Source: Bog-473 sp963787485
Lineage (GTDB): Bacteria; Actinomycetota; Acidimicrobiia; Acidimicrobiales; RAAP-2
Assembly (NCBI GenBank): GCA_963787485.1
Contig: CAWBDF010000007.1
Coordinates: 372,001-436,000, forward strand
Length of the DNA: 64,000 nt
Direction of reading: 5' to 3'
Shown: piece after piece, positions 43,273 through 51,800 of the stretch
Numbering within the stretch: the stretch's first letter is position 1
How the letters are laid out: every line of letters starts with the position of its first letter
Notes under the pieces: generated by a model
What the model was told of the DNA's origin: nothing
The model's input: only the letters and a program-made list of their open reading frames with translations
The model's database searches: none
Program-made: the position numbers and the translations under genes

Positions 43273-44067
43273 TCAAGCTGAAGGCGGAAGAGGTCGGAGC
43301 CGCGACAGTCGCTGCTGGTGCTCTTCCGTTTGCATAGTGGCTTCTTCTAGAGCAAAACCGGTCTGCAGAGGTCCGGTGAGAGCCTTCGAAAGGTGCATGT
43401 TGAGGACTCGCTTCGTTCCTTGCACCGCCTCCGGTGGCTGCTTCGCCAGTCTTTGGGCAAGGTGGTGCGCCTCATCCATAAGGGTCTTTGACTCGATGAC
43501 GCGAGTAGCCAAACCAAGCTCTACAGCCGTGGCAGGCGATATGCGGTCGCCAGTGAACAGGTACTCGCGCAACCTCATCAGCGGACCTAACAGCGGCCAG
43601 AAGGCAGCGCCACCGTCACCAGCCACTAACCCGACCGAGACATGGGGATCGGCGAAGTGCGCACGGTCGGAGACAAGCACGATGTCGCACAGCATGGCAA
43701 TGCTGCAACCCAGTCCGACGGCGGCACCGTTCACCGCAGCGACGACTGGAAGTGGAAACCGCAGCATCTCCTCAATGATCTCTGCGCCCTCTCGAATACT
43801 CTCATACCTTCCTGCAGGGTCGGTCGCAAACGAACTCAACCAATCGAAGTCACCTCCGGCGCAAAAGGTACTTCCCGCACCGGTCAAGATCACCACCCGA
43901 GCGTCGCGATCCGCCGAAAGCCTCCGCCACACATTTGCAAGTGCCCAGTGCAGAGCGGGGTTCACCGCATTCAGCTGCTCAGGTCGGTTGATGGTCACGA
44001 TTCGGACCGGGCCTTCGGAGGTGACGACAAGCTCTGACGGCAGGGCGTCGTCGATATCAGCAGTCAC
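43273..44067 (-). CDS. enoyl-CoA hydratase/isomerase family protein
   Basis: This 264-residue crotonase has F-C-A-G-G-D-F-D-W-L and A-A-V-N-G-A-A-V-G-L-G-C-S, the two oxyanion-hole loops. An aspartate in G-L-V-A-G-D-G-G replaces the second glutamate, a pattern seen in isomerase or hydrolase-type members rather than classic hydratases. GTG 44067 is the start. It likely belongs to the LLM-ACAD set downstream, 141 bases away. Confidence 0.84.
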   Translation of the reverse strand: MTADIDDALPSELVVTSEGPVRIVTINRPEQLNAVNPALHWALANVWRRLSADRDARVVILTGAGSTFCAGGDFDWLSSFATDPAGRYESIREGAEIIEEMLRFPLPVVAAVNGAAVGLGCSIAMLCDIVLVSDRAHFADPHVSVGLVAGDGGAAFWPLLGPLMRLREYLFTGDRISPATAVELGLATRVIESKTLMDEAHHLAQRLAKQPPEAVQGTKRVLNMHLSKALTGPLQTGFALEEATMQTEEHQQRLSRLRPLPPSA

Positions 44068-44404
44068 AGTGCTCGCCCCCAGGGCGCATCCATCCCTGAC
44101 ACGCTCCGATGTCCCTCCGGTAGTGAGCCTCTCATCACTGCAGTCGACCGAAGAGGCTACCGTCCTGGTCGATGAATTCCAAGGTGGTCGGATTTCCCCA
44201 CGCGAAGATAGTCACAAGAACAGTTTCCTGCCCGCGGATGCCGCGGGGTCTCGGAATAGCGACAGTTCGTGCTCCACATTGCCCAGGCTAACGTCGAGAG
44301 GCAGCCATCCATCGGCCCCACTCGAACGCGTGCTTGGTTCCGACTCCTCGGCAGACTCTCCACACCAACCCTGACCGGACTGCAGGAGGTTAAAGTCCAT
44401 CGAA
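44068..44404. other. divergent intergenic gap, no gene recognised
   Basis: This 337-base gap lies between the hydratase (minus) and thioesterase (plus) starts, so it should hold both promoters. A 50-codon minus-strand frame ending near 44150 looks protein-like but matches no family I know. No clear promoter hexamers were found. Confidence 0.4.
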
Positions 44405-45277
44405 GTGCCGGGCGAACTCGAAAGCCTCATGGCCCTACTCACACTGGAGAAGGTCGCCGGAACCCAGTTCCGCAGCATGCCAGTCCGGACTGACCAACAA
44501 CGTCTCTATGGTGGACAGATCGTTGCACAAGCATTAATGGCTGCTGGTCTCTCGGTCGCGCCCGACCGACCCGTCCATTCGCTTCACGCTTACTTCCTCA
44601 GGGGCGGACGGCCCTTCGAAACGATCACCTTCAACGTCCATCTGATCCGAGAGAGTGGAGCCTTTACCGTGGCGCACGTGGTGGCGGAGCAGGCAGGCCG
44701 CGCGCTGCTCAGTCTTGAGGCCTCGTTTCATGTGTGGGAGGACGGGCCCGAGGCGACGAACGCGGTCCCCGATGTGCCTCCCCCTGAACTGATGGTTCCC
44801 ATCGATGACTGGCAACTCGCGCAGCCGATGCCCGACCAGGAGCGCAGTGTGCCCTACTTCCTCGATGCGCTGGAATACCGGCAGTCGCCGGAGACCCTTC
44901 CCGGATCATCGCAAAAGAACCATTCGCCGATCCGCGATCTCTGGGTCCGGACCAGGGGCGTCCTACCGGATTGGCCTCTGCTCCACGCCAGCATCATGGC
45001 GTACGCCTCGGACAAGCCCCTGCTGGGTACGACCGTCCTCTCTCCCCCGATATCCGGTGATCCTCGGGGATACCTCATCGCCAGTCTGGATCACTCCATG
45101 TGGTTCCATCGCCCATTTCGGGGCGACGAATGGAATCTGATCCATCTGTCCAGCTCCACGACCGGGCAGGCCCGCGCCTTCGCCCGGGGTGACTTCTACG
45201 GGCCGGACGGCGCGCTCGCGGCCAGTGTGACCCAGCAGGGGCTGGTGCGCCCACTGCCGGCCCAGCCCGGGAGTTGA
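44405..45277 (+). CDS. acyl-CoA thioesterase II (TesB-like)
   Basis: This 290-residue double-hotdog thioesterase has R-L-Y-G-G-Q-I-V-A-Q-A-L, S-L-H-A-Y-F-L-R-G-G, A-S-L-D-H-S-M-W-F-H-R-P-F and the C-terminal S-V-T-Q-Q-G-L-V-R. The aspartate in L-D-H and the glutamine in T-Q-Q match the TesB catalytic set. It hydrolyses acyl-CoA to acid and CoA. GTG 44405 is used; ATG 44429 is an alternative, with GGAGG 14 bases upstream of the first. Confidence 0.88.
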   Translation: MPGELESLMALLTLEKVAGTQFRSMPVRTDQQRLYGGQIVAQALMAAGLSVAPDRPVHSLHAYFLRGGRPFETITFNVHLIRESGAFTVAHVVAEQAGRALLSLEASFHVWEDGPEATNAVPDVPPPELMVPIDDWQLAQPMPDQERSVPYFLDALEYRQSPETLPGSSQKNHSPIRDLWVRTRGVLPDWPLLHASIMAYASDKPLLGTTVLSPPISGDPRGYLIASLDHSMWFHRPFRGDEWNLIHLSSSTTGQARAFARGDFYGPDGALAASVTQQGLVRPLPAQPGS

Positions 45278-45345
45278 CGAGCTGCGGAACGGCCAGAGGT
45301 GCCGCTGGCCAGGTTGAGAGACGAAAGTCGGGGCAAACGCCCGAG

Positions 45346-46582
45346 CTAGAGCCCGAACCGTTGTCGCTGAATGCCGTGAAAACGCTCCATGAGTTGTTCA
45401 CGACGCTCCTCCACAGTGATCCGGAGGGTGTCGTGAGGGAGCACGTCGAACAAGTCCGACCGATTGACCAGACGAGTCGCGAGAACCGGTCCTGAACTGG
45501 CCATGACCGTTCTCAGTGCCAGAACTCCTCGATCGAACCCTTGAGTATCGAGCCAATTAGGGCAGCCTGGATCTTCCGTGGCCAGAACGAGCCGAACTTT
45601 GCCGTCCCGGTCAACGGTCGCGCGAGCAGGCGTATAGCTGACCGACCGATAGAGGTAGTCGAAGCTGTTCATGAAGACACCCCCGAGGGATGCCATCCAA
45701 AACAAGTCTCCTCCATCGAACTCGACGATGAGTGCTTCATCGGGATTGAGCGCCCACACCATCATGGCGATCGATCGGCCCCTCATGGAGTCCGCCTGAT
45801 CCGGGCTCTCCAATTGGGGGAACTCGTTCAGCCGAAAGGGATCGATCCACCCTCCGCTGTATCGGTAGCGGTGATCAGGCCATTGCTCCATCAGGTCGTC
45901 GAGGAACGTTCCAGCCCACTCCATGGCTCCGATCATCGTCTCTGGCGTAGGCATCGGTCGAGGATCCGCCATTCCGATCCTCTCAAATTCTCAGTATCCA
46001 TGGCTGCTCATCCCACCCGTCAAAACCCTGGCGAATGAAGAGCTTTCGCGATTCAGCTGTCGTCGGCAGCCAGTTCTCCCCTCGTTCTCGTCCTCCGACA
46101 AACAGCTCGAAGGTCCCGTCAGAGTGGGAGCCGATCTCTTGCCCGAAAATGTTCCTTTCAGGAAGGTCACCGAACGGCTCGTGAATCGAAGGTGCTCCGG
46201 TTGCCGGGTCAGTATCGGGACGGCGGCCATGCACTGTCACATTGAAGAATCGTGCCGTCCCTTTGGTCCCGGTAATCCGATATTCATACGACCCGTCGAT
46301 CCACGCTTGTTGATAGGTGAAATCGGCAGCATCTCCACCCAGCTTGCGCAGGGGAGTGCAAAACGCGTGGATCACCGGGTATGCCGGATCCCTCGTTTCC
46401 AATGCCAAATCAAAAGCCTGTCCGAGATTCTGCGTGAGATGTCGGAACCCGTCGGCGCGAAGTAGCGGAGTCGAAGAGTTCGAATCCTTAAAGACCCGAT
46501 CTCCCGCACCCCGGAGTCGTTCACAGAATTCGGACCACGCTGTCCGCAGCGCGGCATCACCTGCGCCGTCCCCATATGTCAT
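45346..46582 (-). CDS. DUF1214-like protein, single-base frameshift
   Basis: Two minus-strand frames make one roughly 411-residue protein: 45983-46582 carries the N-terminal part (Y-Q-Q-A-W-I-D-G-S-Y-E-Y-R-I-T-G) and 45346-45972 the C-terminal part with D-P-G-C-P-N-W-L-D-T-Q-G, typical of DUF1214-type proteins. Removing one T from the TTT at about 45983-45985 changes I-L-R-I-stop to I-L-R-I-E-R-I-G and joins them. GGAGG precedes ATG 46582. The family has no established function and is often next to acyl-CoA and sulfotransferase genes in actinobacteria. Confidence 0.7.
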
Positions 46583-46648
46583 CGGCCCCTCCTCCCTTGT
46601 CGGCGCCGAATGAACCTGATTCCAGTCCCAGACTCGTCCATGCCCGCC

Positions 46649-47458
46649 TCAAGCGCCAAGCGCGCCGAGGATCGCCTCCAATTTCTCGACCGATCGAGCC
46701 ACGGCCGGCAGATGCCCCTGGGCATCGATACGCGGCCCGAGCACCTCGACATCGAAGATTCCTTCATAACCCTTCTCGAGAACGCCCCCGAGCAGCCGCG
46801 GCAGCGGAACGGCACCGTCACCCGGAACCGCCCGGCCCGGGACCGCTCGATCGCCAAGCACGTAGTCGCTCACCTGCACCAGCCCGCAACGAGGCATAAC
46901 CCGGTTGAACAACCCGTCGAGACCTGCCTCGGCCCAGCAGAACTGGATGTCGACACAGACGCCCAGATCGAACCGCTCAGCCAAGGACACGGTGTCCGAG
47001 AAGGTATGGGCGATGTGGATGTCGGCATAAAGCGCACTGCTGTTCTCGATCATCAGCGCGATCCCCCGCTGCCGGGCCTTCGCAGCACCCGCGGCCACGA
47101 GCTCTCCGAACCTGATCGCTGCGTCCTCCCAGCTCAGGGCACCCCGGCCACCAGTGACAAGGTACACGGACCTTGCTCCCAGCTCACCTGCGGCGCCAAG
47201 GAGGTGCTCGAGAGCTGCGGCAGCATCGCCCTGATCCGACTCGAGATCCGGGAAGACCGCGAAGGCATGATTGATCGCCTCGACTCGTAGACCCCCTTCG
47301 AATAGAGCCCGCTTGGCGAGAGCTACTCCGCCATGGACGAGCAACTGAGGACTCGTGAGCACGACGCTGTGGGCCTCCAGGTCGATGCACCGGTCGACGA
47401 ACTCTTCGATCGTCGACCCTGGAAAGCAGAGCTGATCAATGGACACCCGAGGATGCAT
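46649..47458 (-). CDS. sugar phosphate isomerase/epimerase (AP endonuclease 2-type TIM barrel)
   Basis: This 269-residue TIM barrel starts H-P-R-V-S-I-D-Q-L-C-F-P-G. It has I-A-L-M-I-E-N-S-S (metal glutamate), F-D-L-G-V-C-V-D-I-Q-F-C-W (Asp) and a late F-D-V-E-V-L-G, as in xylose-isomerase-like epimerases. The metal ligands are partly visible. It lies 5 bases after the sulfotransferase stop and is probably in the same operon. A keto-acid or hydroxy-acid isomerase role is as likely as a sugar one. Confidence 0.8.
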   Translation of the reverse strand: MHPRVSIDQLCFPGSTIEEFVDRCIDLEAHSVVLTSPQLLVHGGVALAKRALFEGGLRVEAINHAFAVFPDLESDQGDAAAALEHLLGAAGELGARSVYLVTGGRGALSWEDAAIRFGELVAAGAAKARQRGIALMIENSSALYADIHIAHTFSDTVSLAERFDLGVCVDIQFCWAEAGLDGLFNRVMPRCGLVQVSDYVLGDRAVPGRAVPGDGAVPLPRLLGGVLEKGYEGIFDVEVLGPRIDAQGHLPAVARSVEKLEAILGALGA

Positions 47459-47462
47459 GGGT

Positions 47463-48641
47463 CTATGTCCGCTGTTCGATCTCGAGTCCGAAACGTTCCC
47501 GGTACGCAGCGAACTCGTCGTTCAGTCCGGCCACGTCCTCACCGATCAACCCAGTCGAATACCTGAATCTCCCATAGCGGTCCCCTTTGTTGCTGTTCAG
47601 ATACTCTCGCATCGCGGACTCGCCTTCCGCGCTCCATGCCACCTCCGCGAAGTCATAGAAGGCCCGGATGGTCTCTATCTGGTCAGCCATGAAGTCCGGG
47701 TAGCGAACGTGGGAAATACGAGAGTCGTCGATCATTGGATTTTGAAGAATTGCGTGGAACCCAACACGGCTTGCGGCGAGGTGCATCCGAGCCTGTTCTT
47801 CGACGTTCGCCTCGCCCGTCAGTCCTTCGTGCACGTCGAGGGCCATCTGGATGCGCGACGCGGTCACCTGTACGGGATCGCGATGAATGTAGAGCACGCG
47901 GGCATCGGGGTAGGCGTCGAAGAGCTCTGCCAATCGGCCTCCGTGAAAGCCCTTCAGCACCCATCGCTTCTCGGATTTTTGAAACTGGACCGCCTGCAGC
48001 ATCATCTTATGGATGCGATATTGAGCGACGTAGTCCACGGGAAGCCCTCCGATCACCATCCCCATCGGGACGCGCCACCAAGCTGTCGGCGTGAAGACCC
48101 GGAAGTCGAAGGCCCATGTGCGCTCACATTCAGGAAGGCCCTCGCCCAACATGTCGTTGTAGGGGTGGCACACCAACCACTTAGGAATCCGATCGTTGAT
48201 CTCACGCCATTCCTGATCAGCCTGTGCCCGACGAGGGTCGTCCGGTCCACCGAGCCCAGGCGGCGGCGAAGGGTGCATGACCTCCCAGAACCGAAGTGTG
48301 CGCATTTGCGGATCGACGGAAAGCAGCGCGTGGAGCAGCGTTGTTCCTGAGCGCGGTTCGCCCGTGACAAAGAGGGGTCGTTCGACAGCCTCGGTAGCGA
48401 GGCCGAATCGACGATGATCATCGAAGAAGCAGAGGCGGTCAGTGAGCAACCAATGACAGGTCGCCGCTGCAGCCTGCTCGCCCATGTCGTCCATACCGAC
48501 GGATTTGATCAGCTCGACCGCGATGGCGAATCGATCGGGAAGCGTTGGATCGCCCCAATCGGACAGCATGGTCGCCTCCTCTGCCGCGGCGAGCAGGTCT
48601 GGCGCGCTCAGCACCAACGCACTCACACCATGGACGCGCAC
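47463..48641 (-). CDS. sulfotransferase family protein
   Basis: This 392-residue protein carries the PAPS 5'-phosphosulfate loop G-E-P-R-S-G-T-T-L-L-H at about residue 92 and the 3'-phosphate region I-H-R-D-P-V-Q-V-T-A-S-R. It is the longer sulfotransferase type (Sulfotransfer_3-like) common in actinomycetes. It would transfer sulfate to a hydroxyl on a lipid, sterol or small molecule. GTG 48641 overlaps the LLM gene by 19 bases. Its presence in a degradation cluster suggests modification of an alcohol intermediate or an unrelated function. Confidence 0.84.
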   Translation of the reverse strand: MRVHGVSALVLSAPDLLAAAEEATMLSDWGDPTLPDRFAIAVELIKSVGMDDMGEQAAAATCHWLLTDRLCFFDDHRRFGLATEAVERPLFVTGEPRSGTTLLHALLSVDPQMRTLRFWEVMHPSPPPGLGGPDDPRRAQADQEWREINDRIPKWLVCHPYNDMLGEGLPECERTWAFDFRVFTPTAWWRVPMGMVIGGLPVDYVAQYRIHKMMLQAVQFQKSEKRWVLKGFHGGRLAELFDAYPDARVLYIHRDPVQVTASRIQMALDVHEGLTGEANVEEQARMHLAASRVGFHAILQNPMIDDSRISHVRYPDFMADQIETIRAFYDFAEVAWSAEGESAMREYLNSNKGDRYGRFRYSTGLIGEDVAGLNDEFAAYRERFGLEIEQRT

Positions 48642-49747
48642 AAGCGCATCAGTTCGTCTTCTGCCTCGCGCACCTTGGCAGCCGAACGAGCAGCATGGGC
48701 AAGCCCCGCCATGCCGCCGTAGTCGAGGATCTTGGGAACCCGCAATCCCGCGTCACAATATTCTTTGACCACGTTTGCGATCTGCCGAGGTTCTCCGTGC
48801 GGGACCACGTCAAGAATCGCTTGGGTGTCGACGCGAGACAGCATGTCGACCACCCGCTCCCTCGTCAACGTCCCCGGATCGATGTCATGGAAGCCGCGCC
48901 ATTCCTCACCCATCGGATGCCGATGCCCGCGTGCACGCATGATCGCCGCAGGAATCTGAAGAGCGAACGCTTTCACCAACGGAGCTTCCACGATCTCGGC
49001 CAGCTCGTCGTCAGAGCCGATCAGACAGGTGAGGATTACGGCGGGGACGATTCCCTGAGGATCACGACCGGCGCGGTCCGCAGAAGCATGAAGAACCTCA
49101 AGCTTTGCCGCGTAATCCTCAGGAGACCAGATGTCGGCTGGCCACCATCCATCGGCGTACTTGCCTGCAATCTCCAACATGCGTGGGCCGTTGGCGCCAA
49201 TCCAAATCCGCGGAAACCGACCCTCGTACGGTTCGGCGTCCAGGCGTGCGTGGTTCAGACGAAAGAAACGTCCGTCGAAGTCCACCGCTCCTTCCGTTTC
49301 CCAGAGAAGCCTAATGACCCTCAAGGCCTCCTCGAAGCGGCTCACCGGCTTCGAGAAATCGAATCCATATGGAACCGTATTCTCGACTTCTCCACTTCCC
49401 AACCCGAGGATGAATCGTCCCCGGGAAAGGTGATCGAGGGTGAGGGCAGACTGAGCCAAGGACGCTGGGTGGCGCCGCACCGTGTCCACGACGCTCGTGG
49501 CTATCGGAACCGTGGTCGTCCCGAGCGCGACCGCGCCCGCTACGGCCAGGGCGTCGAGATAGCGATGGGGCGAGGGCGATACGGTGGCAAGGTCGGTGAA
49601 CTCAGGTGTCCAGATCGAATCTGGCCAAAAGCTCACCATGTGATCGGGGAGCCAGACGGAGTGATACCTTCCCGTGTCCAAATCCGGGAGCACGTCGAGA
49701 TCCAACGGCAGCGTCGTCCTCAGAAAGGCTGCCGGTTGGACTTTCAT
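48623..49747 (-). CDS. LLM class F420-dependent oxidoreductase
   Basis: This 374-residue luciferase-like TIM barrel has W-L-P-D-H-M-V-S-F, L-D-H-L-S-R-G-R-F-I-L-G-L-G-S-G-E and P-R-I-W-I-G-A-N-G-P-R, placing it in the F420 branch (mer/adf-like). The GEVEN segment near 122 is characteristic of the same branch. It overlaps the sulfotransferase start by 19 bases. An F420-dependent oxidation or reduction of an alcohol/ketone intermediate is expected. Confidence 0.86.
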   Translation of the reverse strand: MKVQPAAFLRTTLPLDLDVLPDLDTGRYHSVWLPDHMVSFWPDSIWTPEFTDLATVSPSPHRYLDALAVAGAVALGTTTVPIATSVVDTVRRHPASLAQSALTLDHLSRGRFILGLGSGEVENTVPYGFDFSKPVSRFEEALRVIRLLWETEGAVDFDGRFFRLNHARLDAEPYEGRFPRIWIGANGPRMLEIAGKYADGWWPADIWSPEDYAAKLEVLHASADRAGRDPQGIVPAVILTCLIGSDDELAEIVEAPLVKAFALQIPAAIMRARGHRHPMGEEWRGFHDIDPGTLTRERVVDMLSRVDTQAILDVVPHGEPRQIANVVKEYCDAGLRVPKILDYGGMAGLAHAARSAAKVREAEDELMRLCASMV

Positions 49748-49945
49748 CGCTCTCGACCCTCTCCCGCTGATGGCGACAGAGGAATCGTCACCCTGTCACC
49801 GCCCTTCCAGCCTGGGGCAGTCTCGATCCCCCGCAAAGTGCATCGTCAGTCAGGTGGTGCACGACGCCGCTCTCCCCGCGTCAGCGCCCCTCATCCGTGA
49901 GAACCTGTCCGGGCTGCAGAGCAGGCCGGTGCCATCCAAGCTCCA

Positions 49946-50377
49946 TCAGGTCTCGGGATAGGCGATGACCCGTTCCGTAAGGTTCGCCGTCCACACACGA
50001 CTCGCAATCTGCCATCCGCCGTCGGTGAGGACGAACCGGTCGTCGTAGTACCCATGCATCCGGAGACCCTTTCGATTGTCACTGCGCATGACGATCGCAT
50101 CACCGTACGTACGCGAGGTGAACCCGTCCCCTTCAGGGTGAATCACTTGGTTGCTGACCCTGTGCAACGTGTATCCACAGTCGGCGTGAGCCTTCTCCAT
50201 GAACGAGCACAGTTCGTCACCGCTCTCCCATTTTCCGGATTCGCCGTAATCTGCGTGACAATCTTCGGTAAAACATGTGCGGAAGAGCGCCCAGTCGCGC
50301 GTATCGATCCCGGTTGCATATCTCAGGACCACATCGCTCAGCCGTTGCCGTACTTGAGGGTCAGTTTCCGTCGTCAT
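49946..50377 (-). CDS. SnoaL/NTF2-like protein
   Basis: This 143-residue protein has the SnoaL_4 pattern D-V-V-L-R-Y-A-T-G-I-D-T-R-D-W-A-L-F, followed by a C-terminal strand G-W-Q-I-A-S-R-V-W. GGAGAG precedes ATG 50377. It resembles the protein at the start of the window in pattern (R-Y-x-x-G/A-x-D). Family members include hydroxysteroid-isomerase-like and scytalone-dehydratase-like enzymes; no specific reaction can be assigned. Confidence 0.8.
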   Translation of the reverse strand: MTTETDPQVRQRLSDVVLRYATGIDTRDWALFRTCFTEDCHADYGESGKWESGDELCSFMEKAHADCGYTLHRVSNQVIHPEGDGFTSRTYGDAIVMRSDNRKGLRMHGYYDDRFVLTDGGWQIASRVWTANLTERVIAYPET

Positions 50378-50559
50378 TTCAACTCTCCGTTGCGGCCTCT
50401 TGATCCGATATGAGTGGGCAGTGCAAGTTTAGCGGACATACCTCAGCATTTCTCGGGAAGAGACGCCAGGGGCGCCGGTTTGAACAGAGGACCACAGCCC
50501 CGACAGGCCGGACGCTTCGCTGGTGGTGGCTTCGTTCTGTACGGCTCGGGAACCGAGCA

Positions 50560-51720
50560 TCAGTAAGACCTCGGAAGGCCGAGGGATCGTTGCGCCACGA
50601 AGTTCAGGATCATCTCTCGGCTGACGGGAGCGATGCGAAGGAAGCGAAGGAATCCCCACATGTCCGCAAGGCCGAATTCCGTAGTCATCCCATTGCCTCC
50701 GAGGGTCTGGATCGCCGCGTCGAGGGCGCGAAATCCTGCCTCCGCTGCTGCGTACTTGGCCATGTTGGCAGCTTCACCAGCGGCCACGTCGGCCGCGTCG
50801 TGGTCATGAAGCCACGCTGCCTTCTGCATCATGAGACGAGCGAGCTCGATCTCCACTTTCGCGACGGCGAGCGGGTGTGCCACGCCCTGGTGCGATCCGA
50901 TTGGCACGCCCCAGACCTGGCGTTCTTGGGCATATGTGGCCGCACGCTCCAAAGCGTACCGACCTACTCCCGTGCACAGCGCGGCGCTCATGATGCGTTC
51001 GGGGTTCAAACCCAGGAAAACCTGGCGAAGGCCGTCGCCCTCTCTCCCGAGCAAACAATCGTCCGCAATCTCGACCCCGTCGAAGAACAGCTGGAACTGG
51101 TGCTCTGGCGCAGAGATCTCAGTTGAGATGGACCGGCGCTCCAAACCAACAGCGTCAGTGCCGACCACGAAGAGCGAAAGCTGCGCGTTGCAGGTTGTGG
51201 GATCCGTGCCGGTTCGCGCCACGACGAGCATCGCCGGGGCCTCGTCCACCCCGGAAATGAACGTCTTGCTGCCGGTGATGCGCCAGCCTTCGTTGTCACG
51301 AACTGCCGTCGTCGAGAGGTTGTGGCTGTTCGAGCCGGCATCGGGTTCGGTAATGGCGAACACCATCTTTTCGCCGGTGGCGAGTCCGGGCAGCCATCTT
51401 GCGCGCTGTCCGTCCGTACCGAATCGGGCAATGAGCTCAGCGCTGATCGCGGCCGACACGATGAGCAACAACAACGGGCAGCCTTGGGCCGCCAACTCCT
51501 CGCAGACGATGGCGAGCTCGGTGATCCCTCCTCCTCCGCCCCCCCATTCCGTTGGAAGGTGGACAGCGAGAAAACCGTGCTCAGCGACGGCGTTCCACAG
51601 CTCGGTGGTGCTCTGTCCTGTCTTCGCCCGCTCCAGGTAGTAGGAATGGCCGAATTGTGCCGCCACGCCGGCCACGGCCTTGCGAAGCATCTGGTGCTCG
51701 GCAGATTCGGCGAAATCCAC
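50560..51720 (-). CDS. acyl-CoA dehydrogenase
   Basis: This 386-residue ACAD has I-T-E-P-D-A-G-S-N-S-H, I-T-G-S-K-T-F-I-S-G, and the C-terminal I-Q-T-L-G-G-N-G-M-T-T-E-F-G-L and N-F-V-A-Q-R-S-L-G-L. GTG 51720, with GAGGAG 8 bases upstream, is preferred to the ORF start at 51774. It diverges from the acyl-CoA carboxylase pair, and their promoters share an 80-base gap. The arrangement ACAD / carboxylase-beta / carboxylase-alpha resembles mycobacterial fadE-accD2-accA2 clusters. Confidence 0.88.
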   Translation of the reverse strand: MDFAESAEHQMLRKAVAGVAAQFGHSYYLERAKTGQSTTELWNAVAEHGFLAVHLPTEWGGGGGGITELAIVCEELAAQGCPLLLLIVSAAISAELIARFGTDGQRARWLPGLATGEKMVFAITEPDAGSNSHNLSTTAVRDNEGWRITGSKTFISGVDEAPAMLVVARTGTDPTTCNAQLSLFVVGTDAVGLERRSISTEISAPEHQFQLFFDGVEIADDCLLGREGDGLRQVFLGLNPERIMSAALCTGVGRYALERAATYAQERQVWGVPIGSHQGVAHPLAVAKVEIELARLMMQKAAWLHDHDAADVAAGEAANMAKYAAAEAGFRALDAAIQTLGGNGMTTEFGLADMWGFLRFLRIAPVSREMILNFVAQRSLGLPRSY

Positions 51721-51764
51721 GGGTTCTCTCCTCGGGCCCCGGTTGGCCGGACAATAGGGAAATT

Positions 51765-51794
51765 TAGACGACAAATGTGATTGGTGAATAACCT
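51765..51794 (+). promoter_or_regulatory. leaderless promoter of the acyl-CoA carboxylase genes
   Basis: TAGACG (51765-51770), an 18-base spacer and TAACCT (51789-51794) lie 6 bases before the ATG at 51801. TAnnnT at this distance predicts a leaderless transcript starting at or next to the start codon. The ten-base stretch AATAACCTAC recurs at the AtuA promoter. Confidence 0.5.
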
Positions 51795-51800
51795 ACGCCT

